DNA of 29,924 bases from Cyanobacteria bacterium UBA2566 (GCA_002340255.1 DDLS01000135.1:1-29924), one strand, 5' to 3'; shown: positions 7,742-15,498, counted from the first letter of the stretch. Notes: generated by a model from the sequence alone, not told the origin. Numbers and translations: made by a program.

Positions 7742-8395
7742 ATGCAAAGTACAATATTGGCTCCTAAACCACAGCAAGTTTCCCCAGAAAATTGCATCAT
7801 TTTACGAAATTTAAGCTGGTCAACTTTTACGACTTTGCTGGTCGAAGTTGGAGAAAATCGTGCTTGTCGGTTTACCTACGATCGCGGAGTATTAGAAATT
7901 AGAATGCCTTTAGAAGAACATGAAGAACCCAAACGACTGATTGAGAGCTTTGTAGAAGCGTTAGTCGATGAGTTAGAGATTGAACTCAGAAGTCTGGGAT
8001 CTTTAAGTTTGAAGCGAGAAGATTTAAGCCGTTTTATTGAACCCGATACTTGCTTCTCTATTCAGAATGAAGCTCTCGTTAGAGGTAGAAGCATTAATCT
8101 AGATGAAGTTCTACCTCCAGATTTAGTAGTAGAATCCGATCACACCCATTCCTCGATCGATAAAGCATCGATTTATGCAGCGCTGGGAGTACCGGAACTA
8201 TGGAGATATACAACAAAAGAAACCCTCGAAGTTTATCAACTGATGGATGGAGAATATCAAAAGTCGGATAAAAGTCTGGCTTTCCCTTTTTTACCTGTGG
8301 ATGCAATACCGGGTTTTATTGAGCAGAGTAAAGAGATAGGACAGCGATCGGCGGTGCGATTATTTCGGCAAAGAATTCGAGAGATTCTCGATTAA
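7742..8395 (+). CDS. Uma2 family (DUF820) PD-(D/E)xK nuclease-fold protein, copy 1
   Basis: A 217-residue Uma2-family protein. Family features: IEPDTCF (D102), PPDLVVESD (D127, E131) and K141 in IDKASIYAALGVPELWRY, which form the expected restriction-endonuclease-like site. The family is strongly expanded in cyanobacteria, usually as solo genes; a role in DNA cleavage or mobile-element biology is suspected but not settled. The ATG has a good AAGGAGA site 6 bases upstream. It is followed after 73 bases by a close paralogue (8469-9131) with a similar leader, so the pair arose by tandem duplication. The two differ most in residues 108-125 and at the ends. Confidence 0.88.
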   Translation: MQSTILAPKPQQVSPENCIILRNLSWSTFTTLLVEVGENRACRFTYDRGVLEIRMPLEEHEEPKRLIESFVEALVDELEIELRSLGSLSLKREDLSRFIEPDTCFSIQNEALVRGRSINLDEVLPPDLVVESDHTHSSIDKASIYAALGVPELWRYTTKETLEVYQLMDGEYQKSDKSLAFPFLPVDAIPGFIEQSKEIGQRSAVRLFRQRIREILD

Positions 8396-8468
8396 CCGAT
8401 GGCAAAATATCTATTGCTCTTATACTTAAAAAGAGTTAAACTAAATCAAACCTCCAAGGATACTGCGG

Positions 8469-9131
8469 ATGCAAACCACAACATTAGCTCCTAAACCACA
8501 GCAAGTTTCCCCAGAAAATCGCGTCATTTTACGAAATGTAAGCTGGTCAACCTATCAAGCATTGATGGCAGATGTTGGGGAGGATCGGGCGTGGAGAATT
8601 GCTTATGATCGAGGAGTATTAGAACTGAGGATGCCATTAAAAGATCATGAATTGCCTAAAATCATGATTTCCAAATTGCTTGCTGCCTTATCAGAAGAGC
8701 TGGAAATTGAAATTCTGGAACTGGGTTCATTGCTCTTAGAACGGGAAGATTTAACCCGTGCCATTGAACCCGATACTTGCTGTTATATTCAGAATGAATC
8801 CTTGGTCAGAAATAAAAACATCGAATTCCCAAACGATCCGCCTCCAGATTTAGCAGTAGAATCGGATCATACTCACTCATCGATCAAGAAATTTATGATT
8901 TATTCAGCATTGGGAGTGCCGGAACTATGGAGATATACGAAGGAAACCCTACAAGTTTATCAACTCATTGATGGGGAATATAAACGGTGCGAGCAAAGTC
9001 TGGCTTTCCCGTTTTTGCCTTTGGATGAAATTCCCAGTTTTATTGAGCAGAGTAAAGAAGTTGGCCAGCGTTTGGCGGTGCGATTGTTTCGGGAGAGAAT
9101 TCGAGAAATTTTGGAGAATCAGTCAAAATAA
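8469..9131 (+). CDS. Uma2 family (DUF820) PD-(D/E)xK nuclease-fold protein, copy 2
   Basis: A 220-residue paralogue of the gene at 7742-8395. The first 20 residues differ at only a few positions (the shared core is LAPKPQQVSPEN), and the active-site pattern is kept: D102 in IEPDTCC, D127 and E131 in PPPDLAVESD, K141 in IKKFMIYSALGVPELWRY. The ATG has an AAGGA site in a leader that resembles that of the first copy. Codon use does not stand out from the neighbours. Its C-terminus (EQSKEVGQRLAVRLFRERIR) is the one matched by the relic at 2270-2356. Molecular role unknown beyond the nuclease fold. Confidence 0.88.
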   Translation: MQTTTLAPKPQQVSPENRVILRNVSWSTYQALMADVGEDRAWRIAYDRGVLELRMPLKDHELPKIMISKLLAALSEELEIEILELGSLLLEREDLTRAIEPDTCCYIQNESLVRNKNIEFPNDPPPDLAVESDHTHSSIKKFMIYSALGVPELWRYTKETLQVYQLIDGEYKRCEQSLAFPFLPLDEIPSFIEQSKEVGQRLAVRLFRERIREILENQSK

Positions 9132-9158
9132 GGTTGAGATCCAATGTTTTTCGGGAGT

Positions 9159-9195
9159 AGGAGTGCGATCGCGAAAATCTGCAAAAATTTCATCA
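9159..9195. repeat. 37-base dispersed repeat, copy 2
   Basis: Same element as 3789-3825, with AAAATCT in place of AACATCT. It lies between the Uma2 stop and the 3' end of the toxin gene, which converge here. On the minus strand a 31-codon ORF starting near 9213 crosses it, but it has no other support. Confidence 0.75.
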
Positions 9196-9214
9196 ATTTT
9201 TGTCGATCGCTCAT

Positions 9215-9556
9215 TTAAGGAGTATTCGTAATTTCCACAATTATTTCTCCTTGGCGCAATTGCTCTAGCGCATCAGGTAAAGTCTCCGTCAACAATGATC
9301 GCAAGTTGCGATTCGTGACATTGCCACAAGTTAGCCACAAAATTTGAGGAGGCGATCCTAAACGACATACCAAGTCAATGAAATCACTGTCTTTCGTCAT
9401 GATCGCAACATTTTCCGATCGTGCTGCTTCAAAAATTTCGATATCTTGAGCATCCCGAAGTCCTAAATCTCGCAATGCCCTCGCTTCCAAAGCAAACGTT
9501 TCTGTTATCCAATTGGCTAATGTGGGGGGTAATTGAGCATCGATCCAAAGCTTCAT
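9215..9556 (-). CDS. DUF5615 PIN-like protein, probable toxin
   Basis: A 113-residue DUF5615-family protein, a PIN-like fold typical of toxins paired with DUF433. Visible family landmarks are the start MKLWIDAQLPPTLANWI (D6), ARALRDLGLRDAQDIEIFEAAR (D35 region), the central MTKDSDFIDLV and the GSPPQILWLTCGNVTN strand-loop. The acidic residues D6, E43-type and D57/D60 would form the metal site if it is a ribonuclease; this is inference from PIN proteins. It overlaps the antitoxin gene by 4 bases (ATGA), so the two are translationally coupled. Full length for the family. A second, deleted copy lies at 3845-4075. Confidence 0.88.
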   Translation of the reverse strand: MKLWIDAQLPPTLANWITETFALEARALRDLGLRDAQDIEIFEAARSENVAIMTKDSDFIDLVCRLGSPPQILWLTCGNVTNRNLRSLLTETLPDALEQLRQGEIIVEITNTP

Positions 9557-9786
9557 GCGGTTAGTCTCGGAAAATCAGTGCGTCGTGCGGCAAAGATCAA
9601 ACAAGCCTGAATATCCGCTAGTTCTAGATCGGGAAAGTCCTCTAAAATTTCAGGAATGCTAACATTTTCTGCCAACATTTCTAAAATATCCGTGACGCGA
9701 ATTCGCATCCCTCGAATACAGGGACGACCGCCACATTGACCGGAATTTTGCGTAATTCGGTTCAGTAATTCAGGCGTTGAACTCAT
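9553..9786 (-). CDS. DUF433 antitoxin
   Basis: A 77-residue DUF433 protein: RITQNSGQCGGRPCIRGMRI followed by RVTDILEMLAENVS and PEILEDFPDLELADIQACL. The GGRPCIRGxRI segment is the family signature. The C-terminal half resembles a small helix-turn-helix, and members are thought to bind DNA and neutralise the DUF5615 partner. It is the first gene of a two-gene minus-strand operon with the toxin behind it (4-base overlap). A strong -10 and flanking inverted repeats lie directly upstream (9792-9840), which fits autoregulation. Confidence 0.88.
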   Translation of the reverse strand: MSSTPELLNRITQNSGQCGGRPCIRGMRIRVTDILEMLAENVSIPEILEDFPDLELADIQACLIFAARRTDFPRLTA

Positions 9787-9791
9787 AACTT

Positions 9792-9840
9792 TTCTAGGCT
9801 GAATGAGTGATTGTTTTGTCTAATTAATTATAGCCTAGAA
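9792..9840 (-). promoter_or_regulatory. toxin-antitoxin promoter flanked by 9-base inverted repeats
   Basis: TTCTAGGCT (9792-9800) and AGCCTAGAA (9832-9840) are exact reverse complements 31 bases apart. On the minus strand the outer arm runs directly into a perfect TATAAT (9832-9827), and the inner arm lies just before the DUF433 start codon. This arrangement suits an operator bound by the antitoxin at both edges of the promoter. No clear -35 is present at the usual distance. Binding is inference. Confidence 0.5.
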
Positions 9841-9941
9841 GCAGTTGAAATCACTACAACCTCATGTGTCTGCAATTGAAGCCTGGTTATCTCTCTTCTG
9901 TCACTTTCAGAGGCTTTATCTCCTATAGAGAGAGACATCTT

Positions 9942-9978
9942 AGGAGTGCGATCGCGAGCATCTGCAAAAATTTCATCA
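9942..9978. repeat. 37-base dispersed repeat, copy 3
   Basis: Same element as 3789-3825 and 9159-9195 with GAGCATCT in the middle. Unlike the other two it is not next to a DUF5615 3' end; it lies just upstream of the ATPase-gene relic. The match ends at CATCAGG. Confidence 0.7.
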
Positions 9979-10065
9979 GGTTCCTTTAACTGAGTTCAAA
10001 TAACAGGAATCTGGTGTAAAGGGCGCGTATAACCCTTACCATATCCCAAATTGGAGGGTAAGCCA

Positions 10066-10181
10066 TCAACTATGATAAAATTAACCATACTCACACATCA
10101 AGGAAGATCAAACGTTTATTTACAAGTTTTTTGACATTCTTCTAGATAGAAGCACAACCAATCCAATTTAGATGAAATGAG
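10066..10181 (+). pseudogene. relic of a second copy of the large ATPase gene (leader plus ~80 internal bases)
   Basis: Bases 10066-10106 match the leader of the intact gene (4105-4144), and 10107-10181 match its internal codons around 4540-4611 (CAAAC..TATTTACAAG, ATTCTTCT.GATAGAAG, GA.GAAATGA). About 390 bases, including the start codon and the ATPase N-box and G boxes, are missing between them. The joint is at GGAAG, which resembles both flanks (TCAGGGAA at 4137 and TCAGGAAG at 4533). The SUKH gene begins one base after the match ends. Confidence 0.75.
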
Positions 10182-11012
10182 ATGTCAACTCTAACTGATG
10201 CACTCGATAGGATAATGAAGTGGCTAGAAATATATAAGCCTGAATTCGCTGATTCTTTTCAGCCCGGACTCAGTTTCGATGAAATTCAGGCGGGAGAAGA
10301 AAAAATTGGATTCAAACTTCCAGAAGAAGTTTATGAACTTTATCAGTGGCGTAATGGAGCAACATTGGATTGTGATTCGTTATTTTTCCCCTTTATAGGT
10401 TTTCTCCCTTTTGATGAAGCTATAGAAACCAGCATAAGTTGGAATACTATGATTGCTGAAGAAGAAGAGTTATATCATAATAAAGAATGGTATCTTAATC
10501 AAGAGTGGTGCGCTAAAAGTCCACTTTTTATCTTTATTGCAGATGATGGAGGCTGTTGTGGTACTCCCTTACAAACTCCACCCAACTACCTAAAACCGCC
10601 AGTTGTTGAGTTTGGAGAAGGAGACATGCCAGGAGTATACTATGACAGCTTAACAGCCCTGATGTTAACATTTGCAGAATGCTGTGAAACAGGTGCTTAC
10701 TATATCGACTCAGATGGATTTATTGTTGAAGATGTATCTAAATCAGCTCCCATTATTCAAAAATACAACTCTCAGTTCGGTGAATACGATGAGTTCGGTC
10801 GCCTGACGGCGTGGGTGCAAACAGTAATTATTGAAGGGGAAAAGAAAGAAATTAGGACTCAATATGACTACAATAAAATCGCTCCTGTGAAACAGGGATG
10901 CATACCCTTACAAGTCGTGACACTTTTGATTGTAGGAATACCGATTCTAATTGTAGGGATACCGATCCTAGTGGCTTATTTTGTTTGGGTGAAACTAATC
11001 CAGCAGTCATAG
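10182..11012 (+). CDS. SMI1/KNR4 (SUKH) family protein with C-terminal membrane segment
   Basis: A 276-residue protein. Residues about 1-190 are a SUKH domain: the entry helix FDEIQAGEEKIGFKLPEEVY, then ELYQWRNGA, FIGFLPFDEA and LFIFIADDGG are typical. SUKH proteins commonly act as immunity proteins against secreted or contact-dependent nuclease toxins, but many serve other roles; no partner toxin is recognisable here. Residues 190-240 are charged, and 241-271 form a hydrophobic segment with IVGIPIL twice in a row (250-256, 257-263), coded by a 21-base tandem DNA repeat. A membrane tail is unusual for this family. It stands exactly where the right-hand copy of the large ATPase gene has been lost. 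The ATG at 10182 lacks a clear ribosome-binding site. Confidence 0.8.
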   Translation: MSTLTDALDRIMKWLEIYKPEFADSFQPGLSFDEIQAGEEKIGFKLPEEVYELYQWRNGATLDCDSLFFPFIGFLPFDEAIETSISWNTMIAEEEELYHNKEWYLNQEWCAKSPLFIFIADDGGCCGTPLQTPPNYLKPPVVEFGEGDMPGVYYDSLTALMLTFAECCETGAYYIDSDGFIVEDVSKSAPIIQKYNSQFGEYDEFGRLTAWVQTVIIEGEKKEIRTQYDYNKIAPVKQGCIPLQVVTLLIVGIPILIVGIPILVAYFVWVKLIQQS

Positions 11013-11085
11013 CAGTAGGCTGGACAGAAGAAGACCGGGATTTTATTAAGGGAGAGGGTCTTTCAAGACTGAACAGTAGAAAATC

Positions 11086-11281
11086 GCTACAATAAATCTA
11101 TGTTTTCCGTTCAACCGCAACGCCATGACTCTCGTAGACTTCCAAGATGAATTTGATATCGTTGTTGTCGGTGCAGGCCATTCCGGGTGTGAAGCAGCCC
11201 TCGCCTCGGCCCGCCTTGGATGTCGCACCCTGCTGCTGACGCTGAATTTGGATAAAATTGCCTGGCAACCTTGTAACCCTG
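11086..11281 (+). repeat. right copy of the ~197-base direct repeat (mnmG leader and 5' end)
   Basis: The partner of 7488-7685. The match begins at GCTACAATAAA, which in the left copy is the last codons and stop of the ATPase gene. Here the preceding bases (TTTCAAGACTGAACAGTAG) only vaguely resemble that gene's 3' end, so the duplication probably continued further left before decay. Confidence 0.9.
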
Positions 11282-13029
11282 CTGTGGGGGGGCCGGCCAA
11301 GTCCCAATTGACCCATGAGGTGGATGCGTTGGGGGGAGAAATTGGTAAAATGAGCGATCGCACTTATCTCCAGAAGCGTGTCCTCAATGCCTCGCGGGGC
11401 CCCGCAGTTTGGGCACTACGCGCTCAAACCGATAAGCGCGAATACGCTGCGGTAATGAAAAACATCGTCGAAAACCAAGAAAACCTCGTTTTGCGCGAAG
11501 GCATGGTTACCGACTTGGTATTAGGCAAAAATGATGAAATTATCGGTGTAGAAACCTACTTTGGGGTCGCCTTCGGATGTCGCGCCGTCATTCTCACCAC
11601 CGGAACCTTCCTCGGTGGTAAAATCTGGGTCGGTAAAAAATCCATGGATGCCGGACGAGCCGGAGAATTTGCCGCCGTGGGACTCACGGAAACCCTGAAC
11701 CGCTTGGGGTTTGAAACCGGACGACTGAAAACCGGAACCCCCGCGCGTGTCGATAAACGCTCCGTGGACTACGGCAAAATGGAGCGGCAACCGGGAGAAG
11801 ATGAAGCCGGTTGGTTTAGTTTTGACCCAGAGGTGTGGATTCCACGGGAACAGATGGACTGTCATATTACCCGCACCACCGCCGAAACCCATCAACTCAT
11901 TCGCGATAACTTGCACCTTTCCCCCGTGTATGGCGGATGGGTGGATGCCAAAGGACCCCGTTATTGTCCCAGTATTGAAGATAAAATTGTCCGCTTTGCC
12001 GACAAGGAGTCCCATCAAATTTTTATTGAACCGGAAGGACGCACGATTCCAGAATTGTATATCCAAGGGTTTTCTACGGGTTTACCGGAAACGTTGCAAT
12101 TGAGCATGTTGCGCTCTTTACCCGGATTAGAACATTGTGTCATGTTGCGCCCAGCTTATGCAGTTGAGTATGACTATCTACCAGCAACCCAGTGTTATCC
12201 CACACTGATGACTAAGAAGGTAGAAGGGTTGTTTTGTGCGGGACAAATTAATGGTACAACCGGTTATGAAGAAGCTGCCGCTCAAGGCTTAGTCGCTGGA
12301 GTAAATGCGGTACGTTTGGTACGCGGACAAGAGCCGATTATTTTTGCCCGCGAACAGAGTTATGTCGGTACACTGATTGACGATCTGTGTACGAAAGAGC
12401 TGCGCGAACCCTATCGGATGTTAACCTCTCGTTCAGAATATCGTCTAGTGCTGCGCTCTGATAATGCCGATCGCCGGTTAACGTCTTTGGGTCGAGAAAT
12501 TGGCTTGATTGATGACCGACGCTGGACTCTTTTTACCGAGAAGCAAGAGAAGATTGCTGGGGAAAAAGAACGCCTCTATGAAACCCGTGTAAAAGAACGC
12601 GATCCTGTGGGTCAGAAGATTGTAGCCGATACTGAACAAAAGATTAAGGGGTCAATTACCTTGGCCGATCTGTTGCGTCGTCCCCAATTCCATTATGTAG
12701 ATTTAGAACGCTATGGCTTGGGAAATCCCGAGTTAGTATCTGAAGAAAAACAAGGGGCAGAGATTGAGATTAAGTATTCTGGCTATATCCAACGGCAACA
12801 AAATCAAATTGACCAAATCAACCGTCATGCCAATCATAAGCTACCGGAAAATTTAGATTATTTCCAAATTGAAACTTTGTCCATGGAAGCACGGGAAAAA
12901 TTAGATCGCGTGCGTCCGTTGACCGTGGGTCAAGCCTCTAGAATTGGCGGCGTTAATCCAGCCGATATGAATGCCCTGTTGATTTATTTGGAGGTACAAA
13001 ACCGAAAACAATTAACCATTAATCATTAA
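11125..13029 (+). CDS. mnmG: tRNA uridine-5-carboxymethylaminomethyl modification enzyme MnmG (GidA)
   Basis: A 634-residue FAD enzyme that, with MnmE, adds the carboxymethylaminomethyl or aminomethyl group to U34 of certain tRNAs. The N-terminal dinucleotide-binding loop VVVGAGHSGCEAALASARLG lies at about residues 13-32. Other family landmarks are WQPCNPAVGGPAKS, RGPAVWALRAQTDK, LTTGTFLGG, GRLKTGTPAR, and GLFCAGQINGTTGYEEAAAQG near 370-390. The C-terminal helical domain has IEIKYSGYIQRQ and ends normally. Length is usual for the family. The ATG is assigned by homology; no strong ribosome-binding site is present. The first 157 coding bases are duplicated at 7529-7685. Confidence 0.97.
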   Translation: MTLVDFQDEFDIVVVGAGHSGCEAALASARLGCRTLLLTLNLDKIAWQPCNPAVGGPAKSQLTHEVDALGGEIGKMSDRTYLQKRVLNASRGPAVWALRAQTDKREYAAVMKNIVENQENLVLREGMVTDLVLGKNDEIIGVETYFGVAFGCRAVILTTGTFLGGKIWVGKKSMDAGRAGEFAAVGLTETLNRLGFETGRLKTGTPARVDKRSVDYGKMERQPGEDEAGWFSFDPEVWIPREQMDCHITRTTAETHQLIRDNLHLSPVYGGWVDAKGPRYCPSIEDKIVRFADKESHQIFIEPEGRTIPELYIQGFSTGLPETLQLSMLRSLPGLEHCVMLRPAYAVEYDYLPATQCYPTLMTKKVEGLFCAGQINGTTGYEEAAAQGLVAGVNAVRLVRGQEPIIFAREQSYVGTLIDDLCTKELREPYRMLTSRSEYRLVLRSDNADRRLTSLGREIGLIDDRRWTLFTEKQEKIAGEKERLYETRVKERDPVGQKIVADTEQKIKGSITLADLLRRPQFHYVDLERYGLGNPELVSEEKQGAEIEIKYSGYIQRQQNQIDQINRHANHKLPENLDYFQIETLSMEAREKLDRVRPLTVGQASRIGGVNPADMNALLIYLEVQNRKQLTINH

Positions 13030-13044
13030 TAATTGTTGATTTTT

Positions 13045-13088
13045 GTTGCGCTTTAGCTGCTAGAGCTTCCATAACACTAAAGCGCAAC
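13045..13088. terminator. 12-base inverted repeat after mnmG, possible terminator
   Basis: GTTGCGCTTTAG and CTAAAGCGCAAC are perfect complements separated by 20 bases, 15 bases after the mnmG stop. A strong hairpin would form but the T tract is on the 5' side (ATTTTT before it), so it could terminate minus-strand transcription, or it may be the remnant of a small inverted-repeat element. Evidence for either is only structural. Confidence 0.4.
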
Positions 13089-13202
13089 GACAAACCTAGC
13101 TGTCTCATTCCTCAAACTAGCTGTGCCACGCCACGACTATGCATAGCACAGGAATCAAACAGGCTTTAATCTATCCATGCTGACCCAATATTTTCTCAAA
13201 GT

Positions 13203-13224
13203 CTTTGTATCGATAGATACAAAG
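13203..13224. repeat. 9-base inverted repeat with GATA loop
   Basis: CTTTGTATC, GATA, GATACAAAG: a perfect stem. It is upstream of the histidine kinase and has no following T run. Confidence 0.45.
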
Positions 13225-13359
13225 AAAGAAGGCTGAACCCCGATACATTAAGCTGACGTTATTTTGATAACGTTTTGTAAACAATATTAAGATCATCTTC
13301 AGACCTCTACCTTATACTCAAAGTATTCACAAACCCCAAAATCATAAATCAAACCTAAT

Positions 13360-15498
13360 ATGTACCTTTTGAAATCTGACAACTCTTATAAAACGCCCTT
13401 AAAAGCTCAAGTGACTCCCATGGATACCAATCGAGAAAATACCCTCTTCAATCAAGCCCCTACGGGGATGCTTGAATGGTCTCTAGAGGGAAAAATTCTC
13501 AGAATTAATCCTCAGTTTGGTCATTTGATTGGCTATCTTCCTCAAGAGTTGCAAGGTCATTCGTTGATGGAAATTATTCATCCCGATGATATTGAGGGCG
13601 ATCGCCCCTTTATCAATCAACTTCTAGAGGGCGAGTTGCAAACCTTCATCCAAGAAAAACGCTATCTGCATCAAGATGGCTCCATGACTTGGGTGAACTT
13701 AGCAGTTTCCTTGCTGTACACTAGCCCCTCTACTCCTCCGACATTTCTGGGAGTGGTGACGGATACCAGCGAACACCAAGCTGTCTTACGCGATCGCCGC
13801 AAGGCGCAACAAGCGCTCAAGGAAAGCGAACGTCGCTTTCGAGCAATATTCAACTCTGCGTTTGGATTTATGACGCTATTATCTCCAGAAGGAGAAATTT
13901 TAGAAGCGAATCACACCATCCTAGAGTTTGCAGGAGTTCAACTTTCCGATGTTATCGATCAAGCTATATGGAATGCTCCATGGTGGCCCCAAGATTATGC
14001 CAATCAGGAACAACTCAAAGCTAAAATTAAGCAAGCAGCTAAGGGTAAAACCCTGCGCTGTACGGTTGATTTTTTGGGCATAAACCAGCAAAGTATCACG
14101 GTAGACTTTTCCCTCAAACCGGTGATGGATTCCTGTGGGAAAGTGGTAATGCTGATTGCGGAAGGACGAGATATTAGCGATCGCCAAGCCTTGCAAAAGG
14201 AACTCGTCTGGCGAGATCAACTCTGGAATGCCTTCTTCAAAGCGGCTCCCATTGGCATGGCAATTCTGGACAAAAAAATGAGATTTGTACAAGTTAACGA
14301 AACCCTTTCCAGTACCAATGATAGTACGATCGGCGATCATCTGACAAAAACCATTAGCGAAATTAATCCCTATCGAGCTAAAACCCTCGAACCCCATCTG
14401 AGGGAAGTCTTAACCAGCGGCAAACCCCTACTCAATGTTGAAGTTTCCCATGAAACACCACGGTTATCCGGTGTTGTGCGTCATTGGTTAGAAAACTACT
14501 TTCCCCTCACCACCGAGCAAGGTCAATCTAAAGGTGTGGGTATGATCTGCATTGATATGACGGCTCGCAAACAGGCTGAACATGCCTTGCGCCATTCTGA
14601 ATCTTTGTTAAAAGAAAAAAATCAACAACTTCAGGAAACGTTATGTGACTTAAAACGAACCCAATCCCATTTAATTCAGGCGGAAAAAATGTCATCCCTA
14701 GGACAAATGGTGGCGGGAGTCGCCCATGAAATTAATAATCCGGTGAACTTTATCTATGGGAATTTGTTACATGCCGAAAACTACATGCAGGATTTGGTAG
14801 ATATTCTACAATTGTATCAAGACCATTATCCCCAACCCCATCCGGCGATCGCCGAAGCCACAGAAGTTAAAGACCTCGATTTTCTCCTCGAAGATTTGCC
14901 GGAACTGCTCCATTCCATGACTGTCGGTACGGAGCGGATTAGAGAAATTGTCAAATCTATGCGCACTTTTTCCCGCTTAGATGAATCAGCGGTGAAGTCG
15001 GTTGATATTCACGAGGGGATTGATAGCACCTTACTGATTCTACACAATCGGATGAAGGTGAAACCCGATTATCCCGGAATTGAGGTGATTAAAGAGTACG
15101 GAGAATTACCGAAAATAGAGTGTTATGCCGGACAACTGAATCAGGTAGTGATGAATATCCTCAGTAATGCCATAGATGCGATCGATGAATCCCTTTGCTC
15201 GAAACAAGGGCATTTACAAGAGGCTCGTGAGGGACAAATTCGGATTGCCACCCAATTGCTGGATGCAAACTGGGTAGAAATTCGCATTCAAGATAATGGC
15301 ATGGGAATTCCAGAACGGGTCAAACAACACTTATTTGACCCATTTTTTACGACGAAGCCAGTAGGGAAAGGCACGGGTTTAGGTTTGTCGATTAGTTACC
15401 AAATTGTGGTCAAAAATCATGGAGGTAAAATGGATTGCCATTCAATTCCAGGGGAAGGAACCGAATTTATGATTCACATCCCTTGTCAACAAGGATAG
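13360..15498 (+). CDS. hybrid-free sensor histidine kinase with three PAS domains
   Basis: A 712-residue soluble kinase. PAS domains at about 26-140, 158-275 and 288-405, the first two ending with the usual PAC-type endings (GVVTDTSEHQ, AEGRDISDRQ, ICIDMTARKQ), then a coiled linker. The HisKA helix has the phosphoacceptor His456 in GVAHEINNPVNFIYGN, a form common in cyanobacteria. The HATPase domain has N603 in the N-box (NILSNAIDA), DNGMGI (645-650), LFDPFFTTK (658-666) and GKGTGLGLS (669-677), so it should be active. No membrane segment and no receiver domain are seen, and no response regulator gene is near, so it is an orphan kinase. The signal is unknown. The start is uncertain: ATG at 13360 or the ATG at 13420 (MDTNREN); neither has a good ribosome-binding site. 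Confidence 0.93.
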   Translation: MYLLKSDNSYKTPLKAQVTPMDTNRENTLFNQAPTGMLEWSLEGKILRINPQFGHLIGYLPQELQGHSLMEIIHPDDIEGDRPFINQLLEGELQTFIQEKRYLHQDGSMTWVNLAVSLLYTSPSTPPTFLGVVTDTSEHQAVLRDRRKAQQALKESERRFRAIFNSAFGFMTLLSPEGEILEANHTILEFAGVQLSDVIDQAIWNAPWWPQDYANQEQLKAKIKQAAKGKTLRCTVDFLGINQQSITVDFSLKPVMDSCGKVVMLIAEGRDISDRQALQKELVWRDQLWNAFFKAAPIGMAILDKKMRFVQVNETLSSTNDSTIGDHLTKTISEINPYRAKTLEPHLREVLTSGKPLLNVEVSHETPRLSGVVRHWLENYFPLTTEQGQSKGVGMICIDMTARKQAEHALRHSESLLKEKNQQLQETLCDLKRTQSHLIQAEKMSSLGQMVAGVAHEINNPVNFIYGNLLHAENYMQDLVDILQLYQDHYPQPHPAIAEATEVKDLDFLLEDLPELLHSMTVGTERIREIVKSMRTFSRLDESAVKSVDIHEGIDSTLLILHNRMKVKPDYPGIEVIKEYGELPKIECYAGQLNQVVMNILSNAIDAIDESLCSKQGHLQEAREGQIRIATQLLDANWVEIRIQDNGMGIPERVKQHLFDPFFTTKPVGKGTGLGLSISYQIVVKNHGGKMDCHSIPGEGTEFMIHIPCQQG

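Larger units (their letters stand above)
9787..10181. other. 395-base intergenic region with promoter, repeat and gene relic
   Basis: From left to right it holds the toxin-antitoxin promoter and inverted repeats (9792-9840), about 100 bases with nothing recognised, the third 37-base repeat (9942-9978), a short stretch with CCTTACC/GGTAAG half-sites around 10034-10063 and the relic of the large ATPase gene (10066-10181). Confidence 0.7.
13030..13359. other. 330-base intergenic region with three inverted repeats
   Basis: There is no gene. It carries GTTGCGCTTTAG/CTAAAGCGCAAC (13045-13056 and 13077-13088), CTTTGTATC/GATACAAAG with a GATA loop (13203-13224) and ACGTTAT/ATAACGT with a TTTG loop (13256-13273). 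The first is the likely end of mnmG transcription, although no T run follows. The other two lie 135-160 and 85-105 bases before the histidine kinase and could be operators. Confidence 0.65.

Noticed and set aside
9121..9213. 31-codon minus-strand ORF after the DUF5615 stop
   Set aside because: No ribosome-binding site and no conserved start in the paralogous stub; the sequence is mainly the 37-base repeat.
10898..11095. 65-codon plus-strand ORF overlapping the SUKH gene end
   Set aside because: The first part is the SUKH gene in another frame; only the last bases (CTACAATAA) resemble the ATPase gene end. Kept as a hint of the duplication, not as a gene.
7488..11281. An integrative element inserted at the mnmG 5' end with target duplication
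   Set aside because: No integrase or transposase gene is present and the repeats are far too long and diverged; the collinear relics favour tandem duplication.
11521..12066. 181-codon minus-strand ORF inside mnmG
   Set aside because: It is opposite a clear conserved gene and has Gly/Phe/Thr-rich shadow composition.
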